Positions 14,655 through 21,589 of a stretch of DNA of 22,053 nucleotides are shown here, piece by piece; position 1 is the first letter of the stretch, and each line of letters opens with the position of its first letter. The position numbers were made by a program, and so were the translations under genes. This DNA is from JAJPJX01 sp964568355 (GTDB lineage: Bacteria; Acidobacteriota; Terriglobia; Bryobacterales; Bryobacteraceae). The stretch lies in NCBI GenBank assembly GCA_964568355.1, contig CAZMRK010000142.1:1-22053 (forward strand), read 5' to 3'. The notes beneath the pieces are model-generated. The model had not been told where the DNA came from and searched no databases. It saw only the letters and a list, made by a program, of their open reading frames with translations.

Positions 14655-14687
14655 TATAATCGCCGGAAGCGATATATCGCGCTTCCG
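14655..14687 (+). promoter_or_regulatory. Promoter -10 box and nested palindrome before the GntR gene
   Basis: A perfect TATAAT is at 14655-14660, without a recognisable -35. Directly downstream, CGGAAGC (14664-14670) and GCTTCCG (14681-14687) form a dyad around GCGATATATCGC (14669-14680), itself a perfect 12-bp palindrome. A related GCGATATGCG occurs at 14591-14600. Placed at the predicted transcription start and 3 bases before the ATG, it could be a repressor site or a leader hairpin. Confidence 0.5.
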
Positions 14688-14690
14688 ACT

Positions 14691-15434
14691 ATGAAGAATA
14701 AGCGCCGTCAGTTGAGTAAAACTTCCGAATCGGGACCAGCCACGACGCTGACCGAAGAAGCCTACCGTACATTGAAATGGGCGATCCTCCGAGGGGAACT
14801 GCGGGAGGGTGCCTTTCTTTCCGAAGCAGAGGTTACCGAGCGATACGGCATCAGCCGCACGCCTTTTCGCGAGGCATGCAACCGCCTGCACTATGAAGAA
14901 CTGCTGGAAGTGGTGCCACGCCGCGGCTACCTGGTTTCCAAGATCGGCTTCTCCTATGTCCGCGATCTGTTCGAAATGCGGCAGATGGTGGAGGGCCTGG
15001 TAGCGGAACTGGCCGCCGTGCGCGCCGAGGAGCCGCAAGTGGCCGAACTGGCTGCGTTGGCGGAGGCCAGCCCGGCGCTGCACCATACCGGCGATGTGCA
15101 GGAAGTAGAGACGCTGATCCAGGCCAACACGGATTTCCACCTGGCGCTGGCGCGGATGACGCAGAACGCCGAACTGGTGAAGCTGGTGCGGATGATTCTG
15201 GAGCGCAGCGAGCGCATTGCATATATCGAGTATCGCTGCACGCGCTTCCAGTGGACCGATCTGGGGATTCTGCACCGGCCGGTGGTAGAAGCGATCCGGC
15301 GGCGGGACCCGGCCGGCGCCCGCCAGGCTCTGCTGAATGACATTACCGACGCGCAGATCAGCACGTTGAGCCACACGCCTGGACGGCGGATTCCAGTGCC
15401 GGAGCCGGCGGCGGGGGTGGTGGCGGGGGACTAG
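14691..15434 (+). CDS. GntR family transcriptional regulator, FadR/FCD subgroup
   Basis: 247 residues from ATG 14691 (MKNKRRQLSK); an upstream in-frame extension would overlap the enolase gene and is rejected. The winged helix-turn-helix is at about 18-85: EEAYRTLKWAILRGELREGAFLSEAEVTERYGISRTPFREACNRL is the standard GntR signature, followed by the RRGYLVS wing. The C-terminal FCD all-helical effector domain is at about 90-225, with NTDFHLALA (His150) and LGILHRPVVEAI (His195). The third histidine common in metal-binding FCD domains is replaced (LLNDITDAQ), so metal use is uncertain. Such regulators respond to organic acids, sugar acids or amino acids. Position between the exported enzymes and the M81/enolase pair suggests it controls one or both. 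No ribosome site is visible; the predicted leader is about 24 bases. Confidence 0.93.
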   Translation: MKNKRRQLSKTSESGPATTLTEEAYRTLKWAILRGELREGAFLSEAEVTERYGISRTPFREACNRLHYEELLEVVPRRGYLVSKIGFSYVRDLFEMRQMVEGLVAELAAVRAEEPQVAELAALAEASPALHHTGDVQEVETLIQANTDFHLALARMTQNAELVKLVRMILERSERIAYIEYRCTRFQWTDLGILHRPVVEAIRRRDPAGARQALLNDITDAQISTLSHTPGRRIPVPEPAAGVVAGD

Positions 15435-15456
15435 GGCGGCGTCGACAGTGTCGGCG

Positions 15457-15480
15457 CGGCACGCTGAAGCGTGCGCTACG
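15457..15480. repeat. Interspersed palindromic repeat of the HASACR type
   Basis: GCACGC-TGAA-GCGTGC (15459-15474) is a perfect 6-bp-arm hairpin followed by GCTACG. The reverse strand reads as VAHASACRAD, a spurious peptide I recall recurring in annotations of Acidobacteria genomes. It probably belongs to a REP-like interspersed family. It lies between the GntR and M81 genes and may also cap the 3' end of the GntR mRNA. Confidence 0.55.
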
Positions 15481-15487
15481 GGCTGTG

Positions 15488-15519
15488 TAGTATATTTTAA
15501 AATTGAATTTAGATATATT
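15488..15519 (+). promoter_or_regulatory. AT-rich leader and possible promoter of M81 copy 2
   Basis: 32 bases that are nearly all A/T in a very GC-rich region, ending at the ATG. TATATT (15491-15496) could be a -10 box, giving a leader of about 17 bases. There is no Shine-Dalgarno sequence, so initiation may depend on the unstructured AT-rich leader. No convincing -35 was found. Confidence 0.4.
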
Positions 15520-17016
15520 ATGCAGCGGATTTTGATTGGTGAGTGCAAGCAGGAGACTTCTTCTTTCAATCCACGGCTTAGCGGCTACGAAGATTTTGCA
15601 GTGGAGTTCGGCGAGGCCGTGGTGGCGCACCATCGCCGGGTGCGCAACGAGGTAGGCGGGGCTTTGGAGGTATTCGGCAGCCGCCCGGACGTGCAGATCA
15701 TTCCGACCTTCAGCGCACGCTCCATCACCTCCGGCGGCGCGGTTACCGCGGCAGCGTTCGACCGTATGCTGCGCGAGTTCACCGATTCGGTGCGCGCGGC
15801 CGCCCGTCCGGATGGCGTCTACCTTTCGCTGCACGGCGCGATGGTGGCGGAAAACGAGGAGGACACCGAAGGACGGATCCTGCTGGAGCTGCGCCGGATT
15901 CTGGGAGAGCAGATTCCGATCGTGGTCTCGCTCGATCTGCACGGCATCCTGACGGACCGGATGCTGCAGTTGAGCGATGCTATCGCGGTTTACCACACCT
16001 ATCCGCACGTGGATTTCGTGGAAACGGGGCAGCGGGCGGCGCGCCTGCTGCTCCAGATTCTGGACCGCCAGGCACGGCCGGTCACGGCGCGAGTACGCAT
16101 CCCCGCCCTGGTCCGCGGCGATGAGCTAATTACCGAAAGCGGGCTGTTCGGCCGCTCGATCCGCCATGCGCAGCGGGTGGAGAACGGGCCAGACGGGCTT
16201 TCGGCGGCGATGTTTATCGGCAATCCGTTCACCGACGTCCGCGAGCTGGCCTCGAACGCGGTGGTGGTGACCGATGCGGCTCCGGAACGCGCCAGCCGCG
16301 AAGCGCTGCAAATGGCGCTGGGATTTTGGGAGATGCGCGGGGAATTGCACGCCAATCTCACCGGCCTGGAAGAGAGCATCCGGATCGCTACGGGGCCTAA
16401 CGGACATGTGGTGCTGACCGATGCGGCCGACGCCACCAGTTCCGGAGCGCCCGGCGACAGCAACGCCATCCTGCGGGCGCTGATCGAGGCGGGGAACCAG
16501 CGCACGGCGCTGATCCCTATCGTGGACGAACCGGCAGCACAAGCCGCGTTCACCGCCGGAGTGGGCGCGGAGATCGAAGCCTGCGTGGGAGGCACGATCG
16601 ACCGGCGCTTCCAGCCGCTGGCGATTCGGGGCCGCGTGCGGATGCTCTCCGACGGCCTATGTCCCAGTGAGTCGGACGGGGCGATCTGGAATGCCGGACC
16701 GACGGCGGTGCTGGTTTCGGGGCCGGTTACGCTGGTGGTGACCAGCCGGCCGATCCACCTCTACGACCGGTCGCTGTTCCTGGCCCACGGGCAGGAGCCC
16801 ACCCGCTTCGACATCGTAGTGGTGAAATCGCCGCACTGCCAGCACCGGTTTTTCGCGGCGCAGGCCGACCGCATGGTCAATGTAGACGCGCCGGGAGCCA
16901 CCAGCGCCAACCTGCCCACGCTGGGGCATCGCCGCTGCGCCCGGCCGATCTTCCCGCTCGACAAAAATGTCCCCTTCGAACCGCAAGTGACGCTATTTCA
17001 GAGGGACCGACTGTGA
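15520..17016 (+). CDS. M81 family metallopeptidase homologue (MlrC-like), copy 2
   Basis: 498 residues from ATG 15520 (MQRILIGECKQETSSFNP, the family-typical start). The longer in-frame ORF would translate through the palindromic repeat and is rejected. Motifs: LSLHGAMVAENEEDTEGR (102-119), PIVVSLDLHGIL (133-144; DLHG here where copy 1 has DLHAN), AVYHTYPHVDFVETG (156-170, metal-type His159, His163 and Asp165), DAADATSSGAPGDSNAI, and a C-terminal MlrC-type domain with VVVKSPHCQHRFFA and VDAPGATSANL. No signal peptide, so cytoplasmic. Its stop overlaps the GTG start of the next enolase-superfamily gene by 4 bases (GTGA), so the two proteins are made together. It is well diverged from copy 1 in loops, so a different substrate is likely. 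The reaction is unknown; an amidase or peptidase feeding the enolase-type enzyme is the working idea. Confidence 0.9.
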   Translation: MQRILIGECKQETSSFNPRLSGYEDFAVEFGEAVVAHHRRVRNEVGGALEVFGSRPDVQIIPTFSARSITSGGAVTAAAFDRMLREFTDSVRAAARPDGVYLSLHGAMVAENEEDTEGRILLELRRILGEQIPIVVSLDLHGILTDRMLQLSDAIAVYHTYPHVDFVETGQRAARLLLQILDRQARPVTARVRIPALVRGDELITESGLFGRSIRHAQRVENGPDGLSAAMFIGNPFTDVRELASNAVVVTDAAPERASREALQMALGFWEMRGELHANLTGLEESIRIATGPNGHVVLTDAADATSSGAPGDSNAILRALIEAGNQRTALIPIVDEPAAQAAFTAGVGAEIEACVGGTIDRRFQPLAIRGRVRMLSDGLCPSESDGAIWNAGPTAVLVSGPVTLVVTSRPIHLYDRSLFLAHGQEPTRFDIVVVKSPHCQHRFFAAQADRMVNVDAPGATSANLPTLGHRRCARPIFPLDKNVPFEPQVTLFQRDRL

Positions 17017-18146
17017 AGATTCTGGAAATCCGGGCCGCCGGACTACGCGGCCGTACGCCGGAAGGCGGCTGGTCGCAGGAGTTGAAGCCCAGCGACTGTG
17101 TGCACACGCTGATCGAGGTGACGACGGACGAAGGGCTGGCGGGCTGGGGCAGCGTGTTTACCACCGAGGATCTGGTAAAAGGAGCGCTGGCGTTCCTGGA
17201 GCCGCTGTACACGGGGGAGAACGCGCTCGAACCGGAACGGGTGACGGAGAAGCTGCACCAGCACACGTTCTGGGTGGGGCGCGGCGGGGCGATTACGCAC
17301 GCGATCAGCGGGATCAACATCGCGCTGTGGGATCTGCTGGGCAAGGCCACGGGCCAGCCGGTGGGCCGTCTGCTGGGGGGGCGCTACCGGGAGCGGGTGA
17401 AGCCGTACGCCTCGCTGCTGATGCGCGAGCCGGAGCGCATGGCCGACGAACTGCTCCCGTACAAGGAGAAAGGCTTTCGCGCGTTCAAGATCGGGTGGGG
17501 GCCGTTCGGCCGGCGGGATGGGCGCACCGACGAAGCGATTGTGCGCGCGGCGCGCGAAGCGATCGGGCCGGAGTGCGCGCTCATGGTGGACGCCGGCGCC
17601 AGCGATGGATTCTGGCCGCAGGATTACAAGTGGGCGCTTCGGACGGCGCCGATGCTGGCGGACTACGAGGTGGCCTGGTTCGAAGAGCCCCTGCCGCCCG
17701 ATGCCCTGGAGGACTACATTGCGCTGCGGCGGGCGGCGATGGTTCCAATCGCCGGCGGAGAGGTGCTGACACGCCGGCAAACGTTCCAACCATGGCTGGT
17801 GGGCGGCGCTTTCGACATTGTGCAGCCGGACGTCACGAAGGTGGGCGGCATCAGCGAAGAGCGGCGCATCGCGTGGATGGCACAGGATCACGGCGCGCGG
17901 ATGATTCCGCACGGGTGGAACACGGCGGTAGGGCTGGCGGCCGACCTGCAACTGGCATCGGCATTTCCGGCCACGGACCTGGTGGAGTACATCACCGGAT
18001 CTCCGTTCGTGGACGAGCTGATCACCGGCGGCTGGAGCCTGGATGCGGAGGGGATGCTGGCGATTCCCGAAAGGCCGGGGTTGGGGATCGAGATGAATCT
18101 GGACGCGGTGGAAGAGTTTACCGGCGTCAAGAATATTCTGGTGTAG
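17013..18146 (+). CDS. Mandelate racemase/muconate lactonizing enzyme family protein (MR-type dehydratase or epimerase)
   Basis: 377 residues starting with GTG inside the stop of the M81 gene, with GAGGG about 7 bases before it. No signal peptide, so cytoplasmic, unlike the two exported paralogues. The enolase-superfamily catalytic set is complete: Lys159 (AFKIGWGPFG), metal ligands Asp193 (MVDAG), Glu224 (WFEEP) and Glu250 (AGGEV), Asp273 (QPDVTKVGG) with His300 (IPHGW) as the MR-type His-Asp pair, and Glu325 (VEYITG). This layout is typical of acid-sugar dehydratases and some racemases, which remove a proton alpha to a carboxylate with Mg2+. The exact sugar acid cannot be named. The 3' end overlaps the convergent acyl-CoA synthetase gene by 20 bases. 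Confidence 0.9.
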   Translation: MKILEIRAAGLRGRTPEGGWSQELKPSDCVHTLIEVTTDEGLAGWGSVFTTEDLVKGALAFLEPLYTGENALEPERVTEKLHQHTFWVGRGGAITHAISGINIALWDLLGKATGQPVGRLLGGRYRERVKPYASLLMREPERMADELLPYKEKGFRAFKIGWGPFGRRDGRTDEAIVRAAREAIGPECALMVDAGASDGFWPQDYKWALRTAPMLADYEVAWFEEPLPPDALEDYIALRRAAMVPIAGGEVLTRRQTFQPWLVGGAFDIVQPDVTKVGGISEERRIAWMAQDHGARMIPHGWNTAVGLAADLQLASAFPATDLVEYITGSPFVDELITGGWSLDAEGMLAIPERPGLGIEMNLDAVEEFTGVKNILV

Positions 18147-20016
18147 CCGGAGGGGGCCCGAAGTGCTCCAGCGCGGCGGGGTTCTCCACGGTGGAGGTAT
18201 CGCCCAAGGCTTCGCCGAGGTATTGCTGGCGGATGAGGCGCCGCACGATTTTGCCGCTCTGCGTTTTGGGGAGGCTGGGCACCTCGCGGATGACGCTGGG
18301 CCGTAGGGTGGGACCTTGCGATTCGGCGACACGCGCGGCGATCTCGTCGCGGAGGGTTTCGCTCCACCGGGCATCCGGGCGAAGAACGACGAAGGCGACG
18401 ATGCGCTCGCCTTTCAGCTCATCGGGCGCTCCGATCACGGCCGCTTCGGCGACGGCAGGATGCTCGATCAGGGCCTCCTCGACTTCCGCAGGTCCGACTT
18501 TGCGTCCCGCGACGTTCATGGACTCATCGGCGCGGCCGAGCACGTACCAGCAGCCGTCTTCATCGACGGTGGCCCAGTCTCCGTGCCACCACCAGCCGGG
18601 GAAGTGCGACCAGTAGGTGCGCAGGTAGCGCTCGGGATCGCCCCAGATGCCGCGCGTCATGGAGGGCGAGGACGCGGTGCAGACCAGGTAGCCGGTTCTG
18701 CCGCGCACGGGTACCCCGCTTTCATCGACCACATCGGTGGCCATACCGGGGGCGGGTCCGCCCAGCGAGCAGGGCTTCAGGGGCTGAATCGGCAGCACGG
18801 TCAGGAAGCTGCCCATGATCTCGGATCCGCCGCAGATGTTGACGACCGGGCAGCGGCCTTTGCCGACGTGTTCGAAATACCAGCGATAGGAGACTTCATC
18901 CCAGGGCTCGCCGGTAGAGCCCAGCAGGCGCAGCGACTCCATGGGGTGGTGGGGAGGCCCGCTTTTCATGAGCAGGCGGATGGCGGTGGGCGAGATGCCG
19001 AACATGGTGAGGCGATGGCGTTCGATGGTGGTCCACAGGCGGTCGGCGGTGGGGTAGTCGGGGGCGCCGTCATAGAGAAAGATGGTGCCGCCGAAGTGGT
19101 GATTGCCGAGGATGGCCCAGGGGCCCATCATCCAGCCGATGTCGGTGAGCCAGAAGAAGCGGTCGTCGGGCTGGTGGTCGAAGGCCAGCCAGATCTCTTT
19201 GGCAACCTGAGCCAGGGTTCCGGCATGGGTGTGCACGGCGCCTTTGGGCTTGCCGGTGGTGCCGGAGGTGTAGATCAGCAGGGCGGGATCTTCGGAATCG
19301 AGCTCCAGGGTTTGGCATTCGTCGGGCTGGCCGGCGAGCAGACGGTCCCAATCTTCGAGGAGGAGGATGTGCTCCACGGAAGGCGCTTTGGCGACGGCGT
19401 GGCGCACGCGCTCTTCGAGCGGCAGCAACTTTCCGCGACGCTCGGAATGGACAGCGGTGAAGACGACGCGGGCGCCGGAATCGGCCAGGCGGGTGGCCAT
19501 CGCGCTCGCGCCGAAGCCCGCAAAGATCGGCACCGCGACCAGTCCCAGCTTGAAGCAGGCGTACAGGATGGTCACGATCTCGGGAGCCATGGGCATGATC
19601 AGGGCAACGCGATCGCCCTGCTGGAGGCCCAGCGACCGGAGGTAGTTGGCGAGGCGGTTGGTTTGCGCGGCGAGATCGGCGAACGTGACCTCGCGGGTGC
19701 GGCCGTTCTCGCCTTCCCAGAGGATGGCAGTCCGGCCGGAGTTGCGGTGGCGGTCGAGGCAATTGTCGGCGATGTTGATGCGGCCGCCCACAAACCAACG
19801 GGTCCATTCGGGGCCGGCTGTGGCGTCGAGGATCCGGTCATAGGGGCGGAACCAGTGGAAGTTGGTTTCGGCGACCAGTTCGCGCCAGAAATCCTCGCGG
19901 TGTTCGCGGGTCCAGGCGAGGAAGGGCTCGCGCTCGCGGAAGCCCAGCCGGCTCATGAGACGGAAGACATTGGTCTTTTCGATCCACTGCGGGGTGGGTT
20001 CCCAGAGCCAGCTCAT
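18127..20016 (-). CDS. AMP-dependent acyl-CoA synthetase (acetyl/acetoacetyl-CoA synthetase-like)
   Basis: 629 residues from ATG 20016 (MSWLWEPTPQWIEKTN). The N-terminal ACS-type domain is at about 35-90 (EDFWRELV, WFVGGRINIADNCLDRH). Adenylation motifs: YTSGTTGKPKG (249-259), GSTGEPW (366-372), CGGSEIMGSF (395-404), HGDW (478-481), GRADESMNVAGRKVGPAEVE (494-513) and PKTQSGK with the C-terminal catalytic lysine (Lys589). It activates a carboxylic acid with ATP and joins it to CoA in the cytoplasm. Where acetyl-CoA synthetases carry WWQTE, it has CGGSEI, closer to acetoacetyl-CoA synthetase (GGTDI), so acetate is unlikely and a larger or oxo acid is more probable. No ribosome site is seen; TGTGATACA a little upstream may be an extended -10. 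It lies downstream of the membrane regulator on the same strand, separated by a repeat pair. Confidence 0.9.
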   Translation of the reverse strand: MSWLWEPTPQWIEKTNVFRLMSRLGFREREPFLAWTREHREDFWRELVAETNFHWFRPYDRILDATAGPEWTRWFVGGRINIADNCLDRHRNSGRTAILWEGENGRTREVTFADLAAQTNRLANYLRSLGLQQGDRVALIMPMAPEIVTILYACFKLGLVAVPIFAGFGASAMATRLADSGARVVFTAVHSERRGKLLPLEERVRHAVAKAPSVEHILLLEDWDRLLAGQPDECQTLELDSEDPALLIYTSGTTGKPKGAVHTHAGTLAQVAKEIWLAFDHQPDDRFFWLTDIGWMMGPWAILGNHHFGGTIFLYDGAPDYPTADRLWTTIERHRLTMFGISPTAIRLLMKSGPPHHPMESLRLLGSTGEPWDEVSYRWYFEHVGKGRCPVVNICGGSEIMGSFLTVLPIQPLKPCSLGGPAPGMATDVVDESGVPVRGRTGYLVCTASSPSMTRGIWGDPERYLRTYWSHFPGWWWHGDWATVDEDGCWYVLGRADESMNVAGRKVGPAEVEEALIEHPAVAEAAVIGAPDELKGERIVAFVVLRPDARWSETLRDEIAARVAESQGPTLRPSVIREVPSLPKTQSGKIVRRLIRQQYLGEALGDTSTVENPAALEHFGPPPATPEYS

Positions 20017-20033
20017 CGGTGCTGTTGTATCAC

Positions 20034-20097
20034 AGTCCGCTTGCTGACGCGCGCGGTTCGGTGGCGGAGTCCGCTTGCTGACGCGCGCGGTTCGGTG
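20034..20097. repeat. Two identical 30-bp direct repeats (ADARGS-type interspersed repeat)
   Basis: Copies at 20034-20063 and 20068-20097 (period 34) are identical, beginning AGTCCGCTTGCTGACG and ending GCGGTTCGGTG. Within each, CCGC and GCGG can pair as a short hairpin. One frame reads LADARGSV, a spurious peptide I recall from other Acidobacteria annotations. They fill most of the 92-base gap between the regulator and the acyl-CoA synthetase, probably as an REP-like element. Confidence 0.7.
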
Positions 20098-20108
20098 ACG
20101 GGGATGGG

Positions 20109-21416
20109 TCAAGTTTTGGAGATGCGATGGGCTACGATTTCGAATTTGGCGCTGTCGGCTTGCAGGAGGTCGGCGTGAAGCAGTACTTCGAAATAGGGGA
20201 AGGGATCTTTGCGGCCAAGGCCCAGGTTCGCGGAGAGGGCTCGCATCCAGCGTTCGCTGGTGATGAACTCGCCGCCGGCTTCGGTGGAGGCCAAACTGGT
20301 TCCGGAGATGACCAGCAGATTTCCGCGGTGAGTCAGGTTGGGGAGAAAGGCCACACGGCAATAACCTTCGCGCTGCCAGGAGGAGCCGCGATAGACGGCG
20401 CTCTCGCCGGGCAGGGGGGCATAATTCCGGAAGTAGGAGACCGGGGGCACTTCCTGAAACTCGCTGCGGAAGTTCATCTGGTTCTCGAACAACTCCAGCC
20501 AGGGATTGGCGCGGCGGCTGCCAAGCAGGATGACGTTGTGGGATTGCAGGTAGGATATCGCGAAGCTGCGCGCGAATACCACATCGGTGGGCACCTGGTG
20601 GGCTGAATTGAGGATTCCGATTTTCCAGGCCACGCCCGCGTCGGCGGTATGGGTGAAGAATTTGGCCATGATGGTCTTGGCCATGGCACGCTGCTCAGGA
20701 TTGCGTAGCGCCTCGTCGGCCAGGACGGCGAAATCTTTCCGGCGATATTCGTTCAGGTCCAACTGGCGGTGCAGCAGATCTTCAAATAGAGTGAGCGCCG
20801 AATCGGAGAGCACCAGGCAGGTCTGGCGCCCGTTGACGAAGACCTGCTGCCAGAACCGGTCGACGGTGGGGCGCGATTCAGCGGCCGGCTGAACGGGCGG
20901 GCGGGTACGTGAATTGGCCAGGACCAGATAGGCGACGAGAGCGCAGGCGACGATTCCCAGAATGGCAAAGGGGAGGCGGAGGGCTCGGGGAAACGACCAG
21001 GGTAGCCGCGGCCGGATGGCAGCAGGACCAGGAGTGGGCGGCGTTTCGCGCGGCCGGAAGACGGGGGTATAGCCTCCCTTGGGAATTTCCACAACGACCG
21101 ACTCGCCCGGCTCGGCATCGAAGTACTGCTGCAGCTTTTTGCGCAGGCGGGAGGCGTGGACGCGCACCAGCGTGTCCTGGCTGGTGTCGTAGTCCGGCGG
21201 GCGGCAGAAGACGGCGACTCCGATTTCCTGCTCGTGGATGACGGCGTCAGGATCGGCCAGGGCGCGCTCGCAAAGGAAGAGGAAGAGGTCCCGCAGGCGC
21301 TTGGAATCCTTGAAGAGGGAGCTGCCGGCAACGCGATCAACCACCGCCAGGCGCAGGTCGGCCTCCGGGTTGACGGTAGCAGCCGGCCGCGCGCCGCGGT
21401 AATCCATCTTATGCAC
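20109..21416 (-). CDS. Membrane-anchored winged-helix (OmpR/CadC-type) transcriptional regulator
   Basis: 435 residues counted from GTG 21416; an ATG 3 codons later (21407) is an equally possible start, and no ribosome site decides. An N-terminal winged helix at about 22-120 (RLRDLFLFLCERAL, IHEQEIGVAVFCRPPDYDTSQDTLVRVHASRLRKKLQQYF, then VEIPKGGYTPVF) resembles the OmpR/PhoB fold. A proline-rich linker follows, then one transmembrane segment at about 147-168 (LPFAILGIVACALVAYLVLA) and a roughly 265-residue domain predicted outside the cytoplasm, with no motif I recognise. The layout matches ToxR/CadC-like one-component regulators that sense outside and bind DNA inside. It is divergent from the TonB receptor gene at 21590, its likely target. 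The cysteine, histidine and aromatic content of the sensor gives no clear ligand. Confidence 0.85.
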   Translation of the reverse strand: MHKMDYRGARPAATVNPEADLRLAVVDRVAGSSLFKDSKRLRDLFLFLCERALADPDAVIHEQEIGVAVFCRPPDYDTSQDTLVRVHASRLRKKLQQYFDAEPGESVVVEIPKGGYTPVFRPRETPPTPGPAAIRPRLPWSFPRALRLPFAILGIVACALVAYLVLANSRTRPPVQPAAESRPTVDRFWQQVFVNGRQTCLVLSDSALTLFEDLLHRQLDLNEYRRKDFAVLADEALRNPEQRAMAKTIMAKFFTHTADAGVAWKIGILNSAHQVPTDVVFARSFAISYLQSHNVILLGSRRANPWLELFENQMNFRSEFQEVPPVSYFRNYAPLPGESAVYRGSSWQREGYCRVAFLPNLTHRGNLLVISGTSLASTEAGGEFITSERWMRALSANLGLGRKDPFPYFEVLLHADLLQADSAKFEIVAHRISKT

Positions 21417-21433
21417 TCTAGCATGCCGGGAAA

Positions 21434-21460
21434 GGGGGTGAAACGGGGAGAAACGGGAAC
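21434..21460. repeat. Helically phased short repeats between the regulator and receptor genes
   Basis: GGGGTGAAAC (21435-21444) is directly followed by GGGGAGAAAC (21445-21454) and a partial unit GGGAAC (21455-21460). The 10-base period equals one helical turn, as expected for side-by-side binding of a winged-helix protein. It lies about 20-40 bases upstream of the regulator start and about 130 bases upstream of the receptor start. No clear promoter boxes were found in the rest of the gap (21417-21589); a small dyad GGGA-TCCAG-TCCC is at 21493-21505. Confidence 0.45.
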
Positions 21461-21589
21461 GTTACACCAGGTTTCGCGGTGAATTCACTTGTGGGATCCA
21501 GTCCCGGGCGGTGAAGGTAGGAGAAGCCGGCTCGCAACGGGCGGGCTGCCAATCGGGTCACAGTTCATCGTCAAGGAAAGGGAGTTGTT

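Noticed and set aside
15448..15519. 24-codon N-terminal extension of M81 copy 2
   Set aside because: It translates the palindromic repeat and AT-rich leader; family proteins begin at the MQRILIG position.
18316..20178. A 620-codon open frame on the plus strand opposite the acyl-CoA synthetase
   Set aside because: The minus strand carries all adenylation motifs in order; the plus frame is Gly/Ala/Asp-rich noise.
20017..20361. 115-codon N-terminal extension of the acyl-CoA synthetase
   Set aside because: It runs through the 30-bp repeats and the 3' end of the regulator gene; the family N-terminus starts near MSWLWEP.
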